A stretch of 64,000 nucleotides of DNA from FEN-1350 sp964386005 (GTDB lineage: Bacteria; Planctomycetota; Phycisphaerae; Sedimentisphaerales; Anaerohalosphaeraceae). The first letter of the stretch is position 1. Every line of letters begins with the position of its first letter. Shown piece by piece: positions 26,885-35,989 of the stretch. Under the pieces are notes generated by a model, which saw nothing but the letters and a program-made list of their open reading frames with translations, was not told the DNA's origin and did not search any database. The stretch covers positions 15,710-79,709 of the forward strand of contig CAYLSB010000013.1 in the NCBI GenBank assembly GCA_964386005.1, read 5' to 3'. The position numbers and the translations under genes were made by a program.

Positions 26885-27754
26885 ATGAAGATCGGATTTC
26901 ATACAGACGCATTCAACTCGGCGTATTGGAGCTTTGAGGCCTGCCTGATCTGGGCCAAGAAGAATAATGTGCACTACATCGAGTGCGGCCTGATCGACGG
27001 AGTCAGTTGGATCCATGGACTCGGCTACCAGCCGCATGTCGCCCTCTACGAAGACCCAGTCCTGCTGCGAAAGAAGATGGACTCATTCGGCGTGCGTTTT
27101 TCGCAAGTGGATGCCGCATTTCCGCTCTCCGGAAAAGATGGTCCCCTTCGCGGCGTTCCATACGTGATGAAGGCGATCGCCTGGGCGAACCTGATTGGTT
27201 GCCCCTGCGTCGATACGACCGACGGCCTTAAGGCCCCGGCCGGACTCGCAGATGAAGAGGCGATGACCTTGATGAAAACCAGCTATCAGCAGATTCTCGA
27301 AGTGGCCGAGGCCCACAAGATCACTGTCAACATCGAGCCCCACGGCTATTTCACCACACGGCCGGAGATGATGGAGCGGATGCTCGCATTTGTCGATAGT
27401 CCGTTTCTCGGTATGAACATGGACACCGGCAATACCTTCATCGCCGGCCAAGATCCGGTTGCTTTCCTCAAGCGGTTTTTGAAGAAAGTCAACCATGTTC
27501 ACATCAAGGATGTCTCTCCTTCGCTGGCTGCGGCTGTACGCGGCCAGGAAACCGGCATCGCCGTCAGCCAGTGCGCCATCGGCGATGGCGTCAACGCCGA
27601 CAACATCCGCCGATGCCTGGAAATCCTTCGCGACAACGGCTACAAAGGAACTCTCAGTATGGAGTGCGAAGGGCAGGCCGGACCCATGATCGAAAAATCT
27701 CTTGCTTGGCTACGTAAAACATTGGCAGATTTGAAAATCCGAATTGAGAATTAA
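26885..27754 (+). CDS. Sugar phosphate isomerase/epimerase-like TIM barrel protein
   Basis: The 289-residue protein is of the xylose isomerase-like (AP endonuclease 2) TIM-barrel superfamily. The expected divalent-metal ligands are visible in order: NIEPHGYF (Glu), LGMNMDTGNTF (Asp), VNHVHIKDV (His) and TLSMECEGQ (Glu). The context of ThuA and Gfo/Idh/MocA proteins is that of keto-sugar or inositol-type catabolism, where such enzymes epimerise or isomerise an oxidised sugar. No signal peptide is seen, so it acts in the cytoplasm. AAGGAG precedes the start. Confidence 0.86.
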   Translation: MKIGFHTDAFNSAYWSFEACLIWAKKNNVHYIECGLIDGVSWIHGLGYQPHVALYEDPVLLRKKMDSFGVRFSQVDAAFPLSGKDGPLRGVPYVMKAIAWANLIGCPCVDTTDGLKAPAGLADEEAMTLMKTSYQQILEVAEAHKITVNIEPHGYFTTRPEMMERMLAFVDSPFLGMNMDTGNTFIAGQDPVAFLKRFLKKVNHVHIKDVSPSLAAAVRGQETGIAVSQCAIGDGVNADNIRRCLEILRDNGYKGTLSMECEGQAGPMIEKSLAWLRKTLADLKIRIEN

Positions 27755-27815
27755 TATCTATTCAAAACATCTTCAATAATGAAAATCTGTACAAGGGATG
27801 AGCGAAGAGGTCGAT

Positions 27816-29201
27816 ATGGCAAACCGAATTTCACGCAGACGATTTCTGGCAGGTTCAATCGGTACAGCAGGTGGACTGATTCTCTTGTCTGACAGCCGCT
27901 CGATCCGATGCTATGCGGCCAATTCCAAGATCAATGTCGCTTTGGTCGGTCTGTCCGGCCGCGGATCATGGTTTGTCGAAACCATGCCCAATATGTCAAA
28001 TATTGTGGCCCTGTGCGATGTCAATGATCGCCGCGCTGAAGGCGCCTACAAGCAGATTCCGAATGCCCGTCGTTTTCGCGACTATCGCAAGATGCTCGAC
28101 GAGATAAAAGAGATCGACGCCGTTATTGCCGCCGTTCCCGACCACACCCACGCGGTGATATCCGCCGCCGCGATGCGGTCCGGCAAGCATATCCTCTGTG
28201 AAAAACCACTGACTCACAACCTTCGCGAGGCCCGGACCCTTCGCCAACTGACCGCACAATACAACGTCGCGACCCAAATGGGTAACCAGGGCACCGCCTC
28301 CGAGGCCTTCCGCCGCGCCGTGGAGGTTCTTTGGTCCGGTTCCTTGGGCTCTATTCGCGAGGTCCATGTCTGGAACACCGGCGGCGGCTCGGGCAAACGG
28401 TCGTTGCCGCAGGGTTCCGAACCGGTCCCGCAGAACCTCTCATGGGATGTTTGGCTCGGACCCGCCGCGGATCGACCTTTCCATTCGCAGTGGCTGAGTT
28501 GGCATGGTTGGCGCGATTTTGCCACCGGCAATCTCGGCAACTGGGCCAGCCACACCATGAATGTCGTCTTCAAGGGCCTCAAGATCGATTCGCTGTGGAA
28601 CGCCAATCCCTCACAGTTGGCCGCCGATCGTCTCATTCGCGTCAAGGCCGAGGTCTCGGAGATCGCCACTGAGGCCTTCCCACGCTGGGAGATCATCCGC
28701 TACGACATCCCGCCGCGAGGTCCTCTGCCGCGGGTCCAGGTCAACTGGTACAACGGCCCCGGCCAGGCGCCAGGCCCGCGCGATCTGATCGAAACTCTCA
28801 TGGGCAAAAAACTTGACTGGGGCGACGCAGGCGAAAAGAAATGGGCCGACCATGCCGGCTGCCTGCTGGTCGGCACCAAAGGATTGCTCCACTCCACCGG
28901 ACACAACGCATCGTTTTTCCTTCTGCCTGAAAAGGATTATAAAGAGTATAAATACCCTGAACAAATCCTTCCTCGCAGTCGCGGCCATGAACAGGAATGG
29001 CTTGATGCCTGCCGGGGAGGTCCGGCAACGATGTCGAATTTTGAATACGCTTCGCGACTCACCGAGTTCAACCTGCTTGGCAATGTCGCCACGCAGTTCG
29101 AAGGGACGCTTGAGTTTGATCCTGTTGAGCTGAAAATCCTCAATAACGACAAGGCAAGCGCCGCCCTCGGCAGAGAATACCGAAAGGGCTGGACACTGTA
29201 A
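27816..29201 (+). CDS. Tat-exported Gfo/Idh/MocA oxidoreductase
   Basis: This is an NAD(P)-dependent sugar oxidoreductase family member. The start at 27816 has AGAGG five bases upstream and begins right before the twin-arginine signal SRRRFLAGSIGTAGGLILL; an in-frame ATG at 27798 is the alternative. The Rossmann start is INVALVGLSGRGSWFVETM, and the catalytic-loop motif is present as HILCEKPLTHN. The C-terminal domain is the long form seen in planctomycete Tat-type proteins, with GNWASHTMNVVFKGL. Export suggests it carries a tightly bound cofactor as in glucose-fructose oxidoreductase. It lies between the isomerase and the second ThuA gene. Confidence 0.9.
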   Translation: MANRISRRRFLAGSIGTAGGLILLSDSRSIRCYAANSKINVALVGLSGRGSWFVETMPNMSNIVALCDVNDRRAEGAYKQIPNARRFRDYRKMLDEIKEIDAVIAAVPDHTHAVISAAAMRSGKHILCEKPLTHNLREARTLRQLTAQYNVATQMGNQGTASEAFRRAVEVLWSGSLGSIREVHVWNTGGGSGKRSLPQGSEPVPQNLSWDVWLGPAADRPFHSQWLSWHGWRDFATGNLGNWASHTMNVVFKGLKIDSLWNANPSQLAADRLIRVKAEVSEIATEAFPRWEIIRYDIPPRGPLPRVQVNWYNGPGQAPGPRDLIETLMGKKLDWGDAGEKKWADHAGCLLVGTKGLLHSTGHNASFFLLPEKDYKEYKYPEQILPRSRGHEQEWLDACRGGPATMSNFEYASRLTEFNLLGNVATQFEGTLEFDPVELKILNNDKASAALGREYRKGWTL

Positions 29202-29224
29202 GAAATCGTATTGAAGGGTGTACA

Positions 29225-30160
29225 ATGAAAACGATAATCCGAAAGGTTGCCTATTCGATCTGGGTGGTGATTCTTTTTTCCGTTAGCACGCTGGCGCAGG
29301 TTTCGTCCGATCAGGCGGCGAAGATTGAAGCCGCCATTCCGAAAACGGCGCGCGTCGTTCCGCAAAAGTCCCGCACGGTCCTGATCTGGAACACGCCTTT
29401 CATGGACAAATCCCCGCACAAAGGGTATACGATCCCGCATTCCGAATATGCTTTCCGTCGTATGGGTCAACGTACGGGGGCCTATGATCCGGTTGTCAGC
29501 GACGACATTGCGATGTTGCTCCCTGACAACATCCGTAAATATGATGTCATCGTCCTCAACAACAGTGACGGTCCATGGATTCGCCCGCAGGAAAAGGATA
29601 TGGACAAATTCAAAGCCATCGGAACTGATATTGATGCCGTCGAAAAAGTCCTCCGTCAATCGCTTCTGGACTGGGTATCGTCCGGAAAAGGTATCGTCGC
29701 TTTCCACTTTGCCGTTGGTGCCAACACGCACTGGCCCGAGTTCAAGGAATTGCTCGGCGCCGGATATTCCGGACATCCGTGGAACGAGGAAGTCGGCGTC
29801 AAAGTCGAAGACCCCGCTCATCCTCTCGTTGCGGCCTTCGGCGGCAAGGATTTCAGAATAGCCGATGAAATCTTTCAGTTCCGCCAACCCTACGACCGTA
29901 ACAAGCTGAAGATTCTTCTGTCGCTGGATACGAAGAATACCAACATGACCGTTCCCTGGATCGAACGCAAAGACGGTGATTTTGCTCTGGCCTGGATTCG
30001 TTCCCAGGGAAACGGCCGCGTGTTTTATTCGGCGATCGGCCATCGGACGGAAATCTGGTTTAATCCTCAAATCCTGCAATTCTATCTCGATGCCGTCCAA
30101 TTCGCCGCCAGTGATCTTCGGGTGGAAATACAATCCAAACCGGTATCGCAAAATCATTAG
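29225..30160 (+). CDS. Secreted ThuA-like protein (second copy)
   Basis: A signal peptide covers the first ~25 residues (VAYSIWVVILFSVSTLAQ). ThuA-type features are TVLIWNTPFMDKSPHKGY, YDVIVLNNSDGPWI, GKGIVAFHFAVGANTHWPEF, AHPLVAAFGGKDFRIADEIFQF and GRVFYSAIGHRTEIWFN. It is not a recent duplicate of the first copy: only the motifs align. GAAGGG lies just before the start. It closes the four-gene cassette that begins at 25991. Confidence 0.86.
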   Translation: MKTIIRKVAYSIWVVILFSVSTLAQVSSDQAAKIEAAIPKTARVVPQKSRTVLIWNTPFMDKSPHKGYTIPHSEYAFRRMGQRTGAYDPVVSDDIAMLLPDNIRKYDVIVLNNSDGPWIRPQEKDMDKFKAIGTDIDAVEKVLRQSLLDWVSSGKGIVAFHFAVGANTHWPEFKELLGAGYSGHPWNEEVGVKVEDPAHPLVAAFGGKDFRIADEIFQFRQPYDRNKLKILLSLDTKNTNMTVPWIERKDGDFALAWIRSQGNGRVFYSAIGHRTEIWFNPQILQFYLDAVQFAASDLRVEIQSKPVSQNH

Positions 30161-30181
30161 TTATCACTGCGATATTTCCGT

Positions 30182-30835
30182 TTATTCCTTCCCGGTCCCG
30201 TGTTGTTTCAGGAATTGTTCTGCCTTTTTGATTACCGGCTTTCGTGAATTTGTAAGCTGCCGTTTCACAAACTTCAACACCGCCACTTGATCTTTGATCT
30301 GATCGAAAAATTGATCGAAGGCATCGATGGCGTGCCCAATCGCGACGTTCCGACACTCCGGGGAAGGTTTTCCGTGTGATTCATATCTTGCTTTTTCCAC
30401 CTTGAGAATTTCTTGTACGATTCGTTGAGTCAGGCAGGGTTTGGCTTTCGCAATGTTTACCGAACCGCCTATGATATTGGCTGCGGTAACCATGACGGGA
30501 CCGGTTACAGGAGCGTAATATTCTTTGAACATGGCTTCGAATTGATTTTCCGAATCCACAACGGTAAGGTTGGAAATTATGACGATGGCTCCCCATTTCA
30601 GAAAGCTGTTGTCGCAAACGCTCAATTTCTTAAACACGCTGAAATACGGATAGATCAACTCGGGACACTGTTGGCTGATCAGTCGTAGTATTTTCTCATG
30701 CCCGAATCGAATGCTGCCCTTTGGAGCCGTTGCGCCTTCGATCAACTGCTCAATACACTGCGGATTTTCAATTGCATAACATGCCACCTTCGCCGCATCG
30801 AAACCCTTCTTGCTGATTTCCTTTACGATATCCAT
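30182..30835 (-). CDS. Hypothetical all-helical (HEAT-like) protein
   Basis: The 217-residue protein has successive helix pairs, each with hydrophobic spacing (for example RFGHEKILRLISQQCPELIYPYF and KWGAIVIISNLTVVD), compatible with an alpha-solenoid of HEAT type. It has no signal peptide or membrane helix. I recognise no catalytic motif. The gene is convergent with the ThuA cassette, 21 bp apart, and upstream of it lies a decayed beta-helix gene on the same strand. Confidence 0.7.
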   Translation of the reverse strand: MDIVKEISKKGFDAAKVACYAIENPQCIEQLIEGATAPKGSIRFGHEKILRLISQQCPELIYPYFSVFKKLSVCDNSFLKWGAIVIISNLTVVDSENQFEAMFKEYYAPVTGPVMVTAANIIGGSVNIAKAKPCLTQRIVQEILKVEKARYESHGKPSPECRNVAIGHAIDAFDQFFDQIKDQVAVLKFVKRQLTNSRKPVIKKAEQFLKQHGTGKE

Positions 30836-30855
30836 ATTCTGCTTGCCCTATAATC

Positions 30856-31200
30856 TTAATATCGTTGAAGTCCCTCGATCTTGATGTTCGTCTAATTTCG
30901 ATTATCGATGGCTTCGATTCCATTCTTGAGTCCGTCGACGGTAACGTTCCTCAATTCGACATCGTCACAATTCCGCAGTGTGATCCGCGATTTCTTCGCC
31001 GGCGGTTCATTGGTAATGACGAGGTTCTCGATTCGTACTTGTTTGGTATCCGAGATCTGAACCGTCGCTTAGCTCGACCGCGCCACGGTAAAAACTTTTA
31101 TTAAGGCGGATGTTTTTCACGGTCACATATCGAATTCGCTGGCCCGGTATATCATGTATCATAGCTTGTACGGCGCGAAGTCAAACACCCGCGGCGCAGA
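30856..31200 (-). pseudogene. Remnant of a parallel beta-helix protein gene
   Basis: The minus strand from about 31060 to 30856 reads IENLVITNEPPAKKSRITLR, NCDDVELRNVTVDGLKNGIE, AIDNRN, then TAG (30892-30894), then TNIKIEGLQRY and TAA. Just upstream, one frame off, it reads IRYVTVKNIRLNKSFYRGAV followed by ELSDGSD. These are regular beta-helix rungs (IxNVTVxxxxN pattern) as in polysaccharide lyases or GH28 enzymes. At least one frameshift (near 31060-31075) and one nonsense codon disrupt the gene; more decay lies beyond 31140. It appears to be the 3' part only. Which enzyme family it was cannot be decided. Confidence 0.55.
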
Positions 31201-31357
31201 AATACCCTACCCCGGATTTTTCAATCCGTCAAGTATTTGAGCCAGCAATCATAGGCCAGCAATCAGTCCATCAACGCATTTTACTGGGTATCGGCTTTTT
31301 CCTGAAAACACCCTTTGTTAATAACCGATATATACCAGAGATTGACTTTTGCCGGAT

Positions 31358-31385
31358 TTGGCGTTATCAATTCTGATGATATAAT
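31358..31385 (+). promoter_or_regulatory. Candidate promoter of NAD kinase
   Basis: TTGGCG at 31358-31363 and a perfect TATAAT at 31380-31385, 16 bp apart. Initiation near 31392 would exclude the ATG at 31384 and supports translation from 31411. Confidence 0.5.
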
Positions 31386-31410
31386 GAGACCAGGTTTTAT
31401 TGGACCGTAT

Positions 31411-32298
31411 ATGAAACAGCCCGGATTGATTATCTTTGCCGATCCCAACCGCCAGTATGCCACGGCGGCCATGGAGCAATTTGTCCGTTTTGTCTCCGGC
31501 AAGGCCCGTGTTCTGGCCAACTGTTTCAGTTCATTTTGCTGTTCCGATTTATACCAAGAGGCCGACTTTGCGGTTGTCTTCGGGGGCGACGGAACGATCC
31601 TGGCGGCCGCCAGGGCAATCGCCGATGCCCATCTGCCCGTCATCGGCGTCAATACGGGGAAACTCGGATACCTGGCCGAATTTGCTCTGGACGAGTTGGA
31701 GCGGCTTTTCGACCGCCTCGTAGCCGATCCCGTGATCGAAAAACGCATGATGCTCCGCTGTACGGTTGCTCGGGGCGGCGAAACCGTTTTTTCCTCCACG
31801 GCCGTCAACGATATGATTATCACCAACGGTCTGCCCTTCAAGCTCATTGAATTGAAGATGTCCGTTCAGAATCAGCCCCTGACCGCTTGCGTCGGAGACG
31901 GATTGATCATCTCTACCCCTACCGGCTCGACCGCCTACAGTCTTTCGGCGGGTGGACCGATCCTCGCTGCGGGATTGGAGGCATTTGTCATTACGCCCGT
32001 CTGCCCGCACTCGTTGAGTTTTCGACCCATTGTCATCCGGGCGGATTCGGTTGTCCAAATCAATCCCGTTCGAATCAATCCCGGAACAACCCTGATCCTG
32101 GACGGGCAAGTGGAGCACAAAATGACGTCTTCCGACGTAGTATCTATCAGACGGCATAGCGGCAGTTTTTCCGTCGTGAATAATCCCATGCGCACCCAGT
32201 GGGATACGCTCGCTGGAAAGCTCAAATGGGCCGAAAAACCTACTTATTCTCCGGTGGAAGATTCTTCTCACGAGGATATGGATTCAGATTCCAGGTGA
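31411..32298 (+). CDS. nadK: NAD kinase
   Basis: NadK phosphorylates NAD to NADP using ATP or polyphosphate. With the start at 31411 (MKQPGLIIFAD) it has 295 residues, the family norm. The diagnostic GGDGT is at 58-62, followed by PVIGVNTGKLGYLAEF, VNDMIITNG, and STPTGSTAYSLSAGGPI, the three conserved NAD kinase blocks. An in-frame ATG at 31384 and a TTG at 31315 are less likely because of the promoter position. The 3' end is 5 bp before the next start, so the two genes are probably cotranscribed. Confidence 0.94.
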   Translation: MKQPGLIIFADPNRQYATAAMEQFVRFVSGKARVLANCFSSFCCSDLYQEADFAVVFGGDGTILAAARAIADAHLPVIGVNTGKLGYLAEFALDELERLFDRLVADPVIEKRMMLRCTVARGGETVFSSTAVNDMIITNGLPFKLIELKMSVQNQPLTACVGDGLIISTPTGSTAYSLSAGGPILAAGLEAFVITPVCPHSLSFRPIVIRADSVVQINPVRINPGTTLILDGQVEHKMTSSDVVSIRRHSGSFSVVNNPMRTQWDTLAGKLKWAEKPTYSPVEDSSHEDMDSDSR

Positions 32299-32303
32299 AC
32301 TTC

Positions 32304-33869
32304 ATGAAAATAAATTATCATGCCATTCTGATCGTTTCGCTTGCCTTTATGGTGTCAGCTCAACGAGCCACAAATCCCTATACAACCCCCCAGAGCGAGG
32401 GGCCCAATGTTATGTTGCCCATCGGAAGAAATCCGACCAGCGTGCCCCCGGACGACTCGGTCCCCACTCCACGACCTCGCGTCAACGCAGGTAATGATAT
32501 CGTTACGGGTAATGTCGCCGGCGGACGGGAATTCCGCGGCGCCCTCCCGTACACCCCCAGCACCCAACTCGGCGCCGGATTGTCCGATACCGGGTCGGCC
32601 GATGTCCGTTCCTTTCTCCGTCGTTCCGCCGGGATGCCCACCACTCGCAGCAGTATTGGCCAGCCCTATTATGATCCATCGCAGACGGTGACCAGTATTC
32701 GTCGCGGGGAGTTGTCGGGTCTGTCGCGTCCGCAGGTTACTTTCCCCGGCGGTTCAGGCCGTTTCTCCATTCCCCGGCTTTCCGAAATAGAACAGATGAC
32801 TCAGCCCCAGCGTCCGACATGGCTCGAAACCACCGAGATCGAAGCGGCCATCCAACAGCAGATGGGGCTCCGTGAACTGGCCCTGATAAAGGACCAATTC
32901 AAACAGCTTGATCCCGTCCAGCGAGATCGTCTCGATCCGCGGATTCGCGAATTGCTTGATGAGTTCACAGAGCCGGAAGATCGACAAATTCCGAGAGATC
33001 GGACTTTTGATGAATCCCTTCAGCCGGTTCGCCCCGACAAACCCGCCGATCCCCAGGCGATCAGCGAGGTGGAACAACTCCGGATCCAGAAAGATCTCTT
33101 TGAGCAGATGCGAAGAGATCTGGAACAGCTCCTTGAATCCGATGTCGGTATCAAACCCAAGCCCGATCCGGCCGGAAAGATCCCCCTATCGGATACGCCC
33201 AATTCGAAAACTTCGACCGGTCGAACCGTCGATGCAACGAAAACCGCCGATACGCCTCCGGGAACCTCGACCGACTCCCCAAACCGCATTTCGACGAAGA
33301 TCGATATGGCGCGGATGCGCCGGCTTCTGGGTTCTCATGAGAATTTCCAGTCTCTTGCGGTCGCCAAGTCCTCCGAATATGCCCAACAAGCCGACGAATT
33401 CATGGCCAAAGAACAATACTATAAAGCCGCCGACAACTATACCCTCGCGGCGATCTGGAGAAACGATGATCCGCAGATTCACCTCAAAAAGGCGTTCGCT
33501 CTTCTGGCGGCGGGATCGTATCTCAGCAGCGCGCAGGCCCTGCAGACGGCCGTGATTCTCCAACCCGAACTGGCGGGGGAAAAGTCTCAAACCCTGGCGG
33601 CGCTGCTCCGAAAACCGATGGCGGAAACGCAATACGATAAGACCACACTCGGCGATAACCGGATGAAGGAAATGGGCATCTGGCAGGAACGGAGCGACTC
33701 GGGCATGTTGGCCTTTCTCATGGCTTATGTGTATTGGCAGCAAAATCTTCCCTCCAAAGGACGGGATGCCCTCATGATTGCCGAGGAGAAATATCCCGAC
33801 GATCCCGCTGTATTGGCCCTTCGTGCGGTTCTTCGGCCTGAGAAAAAACCGGCCGGGGATAAACCTTGA
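32304..33869 (+). CDS. Exported TPR-like protein of unknown function
   Basis: The start at 32304 has AGGTGA six bases upstream and leads a signal peptide MKINYHAILIVSLAFMVSA. The 521-residue product has a Pro/Ser/Thr/Arg-rich first third, a helical middle (residues ~170-290) and, from about 375, helix pairs with the tetratricopeptide pattern: AKSSEYAQQADEFMAKEQYY, KAADNYTLAAIWRNDDPQIH, LKKAFALLAAGSYLSSAQAL. It probably acts as a periplasmic scaffold. It sits between nadK and a dinG-like gene, whose TTG start overlaps its stop by 4 bp. Confidence 0.72.
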   Translation: MKINYHAILIVSLAFMVSAQRATNPYTTPQSEGPNVMLPIGRNPTSVPPDDSVPTPRPRVNAGNDIVTGNVAGGREFRGALPYTPSTQLGAGLSDTGSADVRSFLRRSAGMPTTRSSIGQPYYDPSQTVTSIRRGELSGLSRPQVTFPGGSGRFSIPRLSEIEQMTQPQRPTWLETTEIEAAIQQQMGLRELALIKDQFKQLDPVQRDRLDPRIRELLDEFTEPEDRQIPRDRTFDESLQPVRPDKPADPQAISEVEQLRIQKDLFEQMRRDLEQLLESDVGIKPKPDPAGKIPLSDTPNSKTSTGRTVDATKTADTPPGTSTDSPNRISTKIDMARMRRLLGSHENFQSLAVAKSSEYAQQADEFMAKEQYYKAADNYTLAAIWRNDDPQIHLKKAFALLAAGSYLSSAQALQTAVILQPELAGEKSQTLAALLRKPMAETQYDKTTLGDNRMKEMGIWQERSDSGMLAFLMAYVYWQQNLPSKGRDALMIAEEKYPDDPAVLALRAVLRPEKKPAGDKP

Positions 33870-35857
33870 TCGCCACCCCCGAAAAAAAACCACCCAAGCC
33901 CAGACCTCTTGATCTCCGCGAAATTCTTGGCCCGGACGGACCTCTGGCCGGTTCACTCGGAGAATACGAGGTTCGGCCTCAACAGCTCGAAATGGCTGTG
34001 GCCGTCCAAACAGCGCTCGATCATTCGCATCATCTTGCCGTTGAAGCGGGTACGGGCATCGGAAAAAGTTTTGCCTATCTCATTGCCGCCATCGACTTCG
34101 CCCGGCGGAACAAAAAACGCGTTCTCATCAGCACCTTCACCATTACCCTTCAGCAACAACTCATCAACAAGGATATCCCGTTCCTCACGCAGGTACTCCC
34201 GATCGACTTTTCGGCGTGTCTGGCCAAAGGCCGCAACAACTACCTCTGTCGCCGTCGTCTCGAATACGCCCTTCGAAATCCGCGAAGTCTGTTTGACGAT
34301 CAGGCCGACCAGGTGGCTTCGATCGCCGCGTGGGCCGGCAAAACCTCCGACGGATCGCTCAGCGATCTGCCGTTTGTTCCCTCGCCGCAGGCGTGGGACG
34401 CGGTCATGAGCGAGCACGGCAATTGTCGCGGCCGAAAGTGCGGATTCTTCAACGACTGTTTTTACTGGAAATCGCGCCGGTTGCTGAAAACCGCCGATCT
34501 CATCATCGCCAATCACGCGTTGCTGTTCAGCGATCTAATCCTTCGGGAAAGTTCGCCGGGATTGTTGCCCGATTATGCCGCCGTGATCCTTGACGAAGCC
34601 CACAACATCGAGCACGTCGCCGAAGATCACTTCGGCATCGACATTACAAATTACACATTTACACATCTATTAAATCGGTTATACAGTCGTCGGAGCCGCA
34701 AGGGGCTTTTATCTCAACCGGATTCCGCCGAAGCCCGTCCGGCTGTGGCCGAACTGGAGCGGTCGGCCAGGGTTTTCTTCGTGCAGGTGCAGGCCTGGTA
34801 TCAGCACGCCGAATCCGAAACCAACGGCCGCTGCCCGCCGGAGTTTGTTGAGGACAATATTACCGAATCCGTCCGTAATCTTCGTCTGGCTCTTTCACGC
34901 GTTCAGAAAAAATTGCCGGATGAAGATGACCAATTCGAATTTGCACGGTATATCCTTCGGCTTGGAGAGATTGAATCGCAACTGAAACAATTTCTCACGC
35001 AACCCGACAACAGCCATGTGTATTGGGTGGAAATCTCCGGCCCGGCGTCGCGGCGGATCGCCCTTCGTTCGGCGCCGGTCGATGTCGCTCCGTTAATCAA
35101 ACAGACGCTCTTTGACAAGACCGCTTCCGTTGTTTCCACGAGTGCGACGTTGTCCGTCGGCGGAAACGAGAAGGAAGCATTCACGTTTTTCGCCCGGCGC
35201 GTCGGGCTGGAATCGTTCGTTTCGCTGCAGTTGGGATCGCCGTTTGATTATCCATTGCAGGTTACGTTATATCTCGAGGCGGGTTTACCGAATCCGGAAT
35301 CCAGCGAGTTTGAGGCGTCCGCGGTGAAGGCGATGGAAAAATATCTGCGATTGACCGACGGGCACGCGTTTGTGCTTTTCACCAGCTATGCCATGCTGAA
35401 CCGTACGGCCGATACGATGCGAGATTTCTTTGCCAAGCAGGGTATCGAATTGCTCTGCCAGGGTTCGGGAATCGATCGGGCGGTTCTGTTGGAGCGGTTC
35501 AAAAACGATTCTCGGAGCGTTTTGTTCGGCACGGATAGTTTCTGGCAAGGGGTGGATGTGCCCGGCGATGCGTTGACGAATGTGATCATCGTGCGACTTC
35601 CGTTTGCGGTTCCATCCCATCCGCTGATCCAGGGGAAAATCGAGCATATTCGCGAATCCGGCGAAAATCCATTCGCCACATTTCAGCTTCCAACCGCCAT
35701 TATCAAGTTTAAGCAGGGATTTGGGCGGCTGATTCGCAAGAAAACGGATCGGGGCATCGTGGCCGTGCTGGATTCCCGGATCATTCAGCGACCCTATGGA
35801 CGTCTGTTTCTGGCCGCGATTCCAAAGTGTAAAATCGAGATTGTATCGGACGATTGA
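33866..35857 (+). CDS. dinG: DinG-type ATP-dependent DNA helicase (XPD-like, Fe-S)
   Basis: This is a superfamily 2 5'-3' helicase involved in resolving damaged or R-loop DNA. The 663 residues contain Walker A AGTGIGKS at 61-68 and the DEAH box at 243-246. The Fe-S cluster cysteines C128, C187, C192 and C198 lie between them as in XPD/DinG. The C-terminal helicase half shows VVSTSATLSVGG, FVLFTSYAMLN, SVLFGTDSFWQGVDVPGDAL and KQGFGRLIRKKTDRG. Translation starts at a TTG overlapping the previous stop (TTGA); the family-typical N-terminus DLREILGPDGPLAGSLGEYE follows directly, and no ATG is available nearby. Confidence 0.92.
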   Translation: MIATPEKKPPKPRPLDLREILGPDGPLAGSLGEYEVRPQQLEMAVAVQTALDHSHHLAVEAGTGIGKSFAYLIAAIDFARRNKKRVLISTFTITLQQQLINKDIPFLTQVLPIDFSACLAKGRNNYLCRRRLEYALRNPRSLFDDQADQVASIAAWAGKTSDGSLSDLPFVPSPQAWDAVMSEHGNCRGRKCGFFNDCFYWKSRRLLKTADLIIANHALLFSDLILRESSPGLLPDYAAVILDEAHNIEHVAEDHFGIDITNYTFTHLLNRLYSRRSRKGLLSQPDSAEARPAVAELERSARVFFVQVQAWYQHAESETNGRCPPEFVEDNITESVRNLRLALSRVQKKLPDEDDQFEFARYILRLGEIESQLKQFLTQPDNSHVYWVEISGPASRRIALRSAPVDVAPLIKQTLFDKTASVVSTSATLSVGGNEKEAFTFFARRVGLESFVSLQLGSPFDYPLQVTLYLEAGLPNPESSEFEASAVKAMEKYLRLTDGHAFVLFTSYAMLNRTADTMRDFFAKQGIELLCQGSGIDRAVLLERFKNDSRSVLFGTDSFWQGVDVPGDALTNVIIVRLPFAVPSHPLIQGKIEHIRESGENPFATFQLPTAIIKFKQGFGRLIRKKTDRGIVAVLDSRIIQRPYGRLFLAAIPKCKIEIVSDD

Positions 35858-35989
35858 ATTTCGGGCCTGTTCGGCCGTTTTCTTTGTGAAATAGTGCCCA
35901 AGAACAGCAACGATTCGGCCGATATCGAGGATGAGATTCTGTTAATTTGTCCGCGGTTACGATGTTCATAAGGTTGTTGGATAACGGCG

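Noticed and set aside
28937..30157. 406-codon open frame on the minus strand
   Set aside because: Antisense to the Tat oxidoreductase end and the second ThuA gene, both clear.
30865..31376. Two plus-strand frames of 79 and 88 codons
   Set aside because: They lie over the decayed beta-helix gene, have no ribosome binding site, and their sequences look like antisense of beta-helix rungs.
35864..35886. GGCC/GGCC hairpin after the dinG-like gene as a terminator
   Set aside because: A four-base stem followed by TTTTCTTT; possible but not strong enough to list as a feature.
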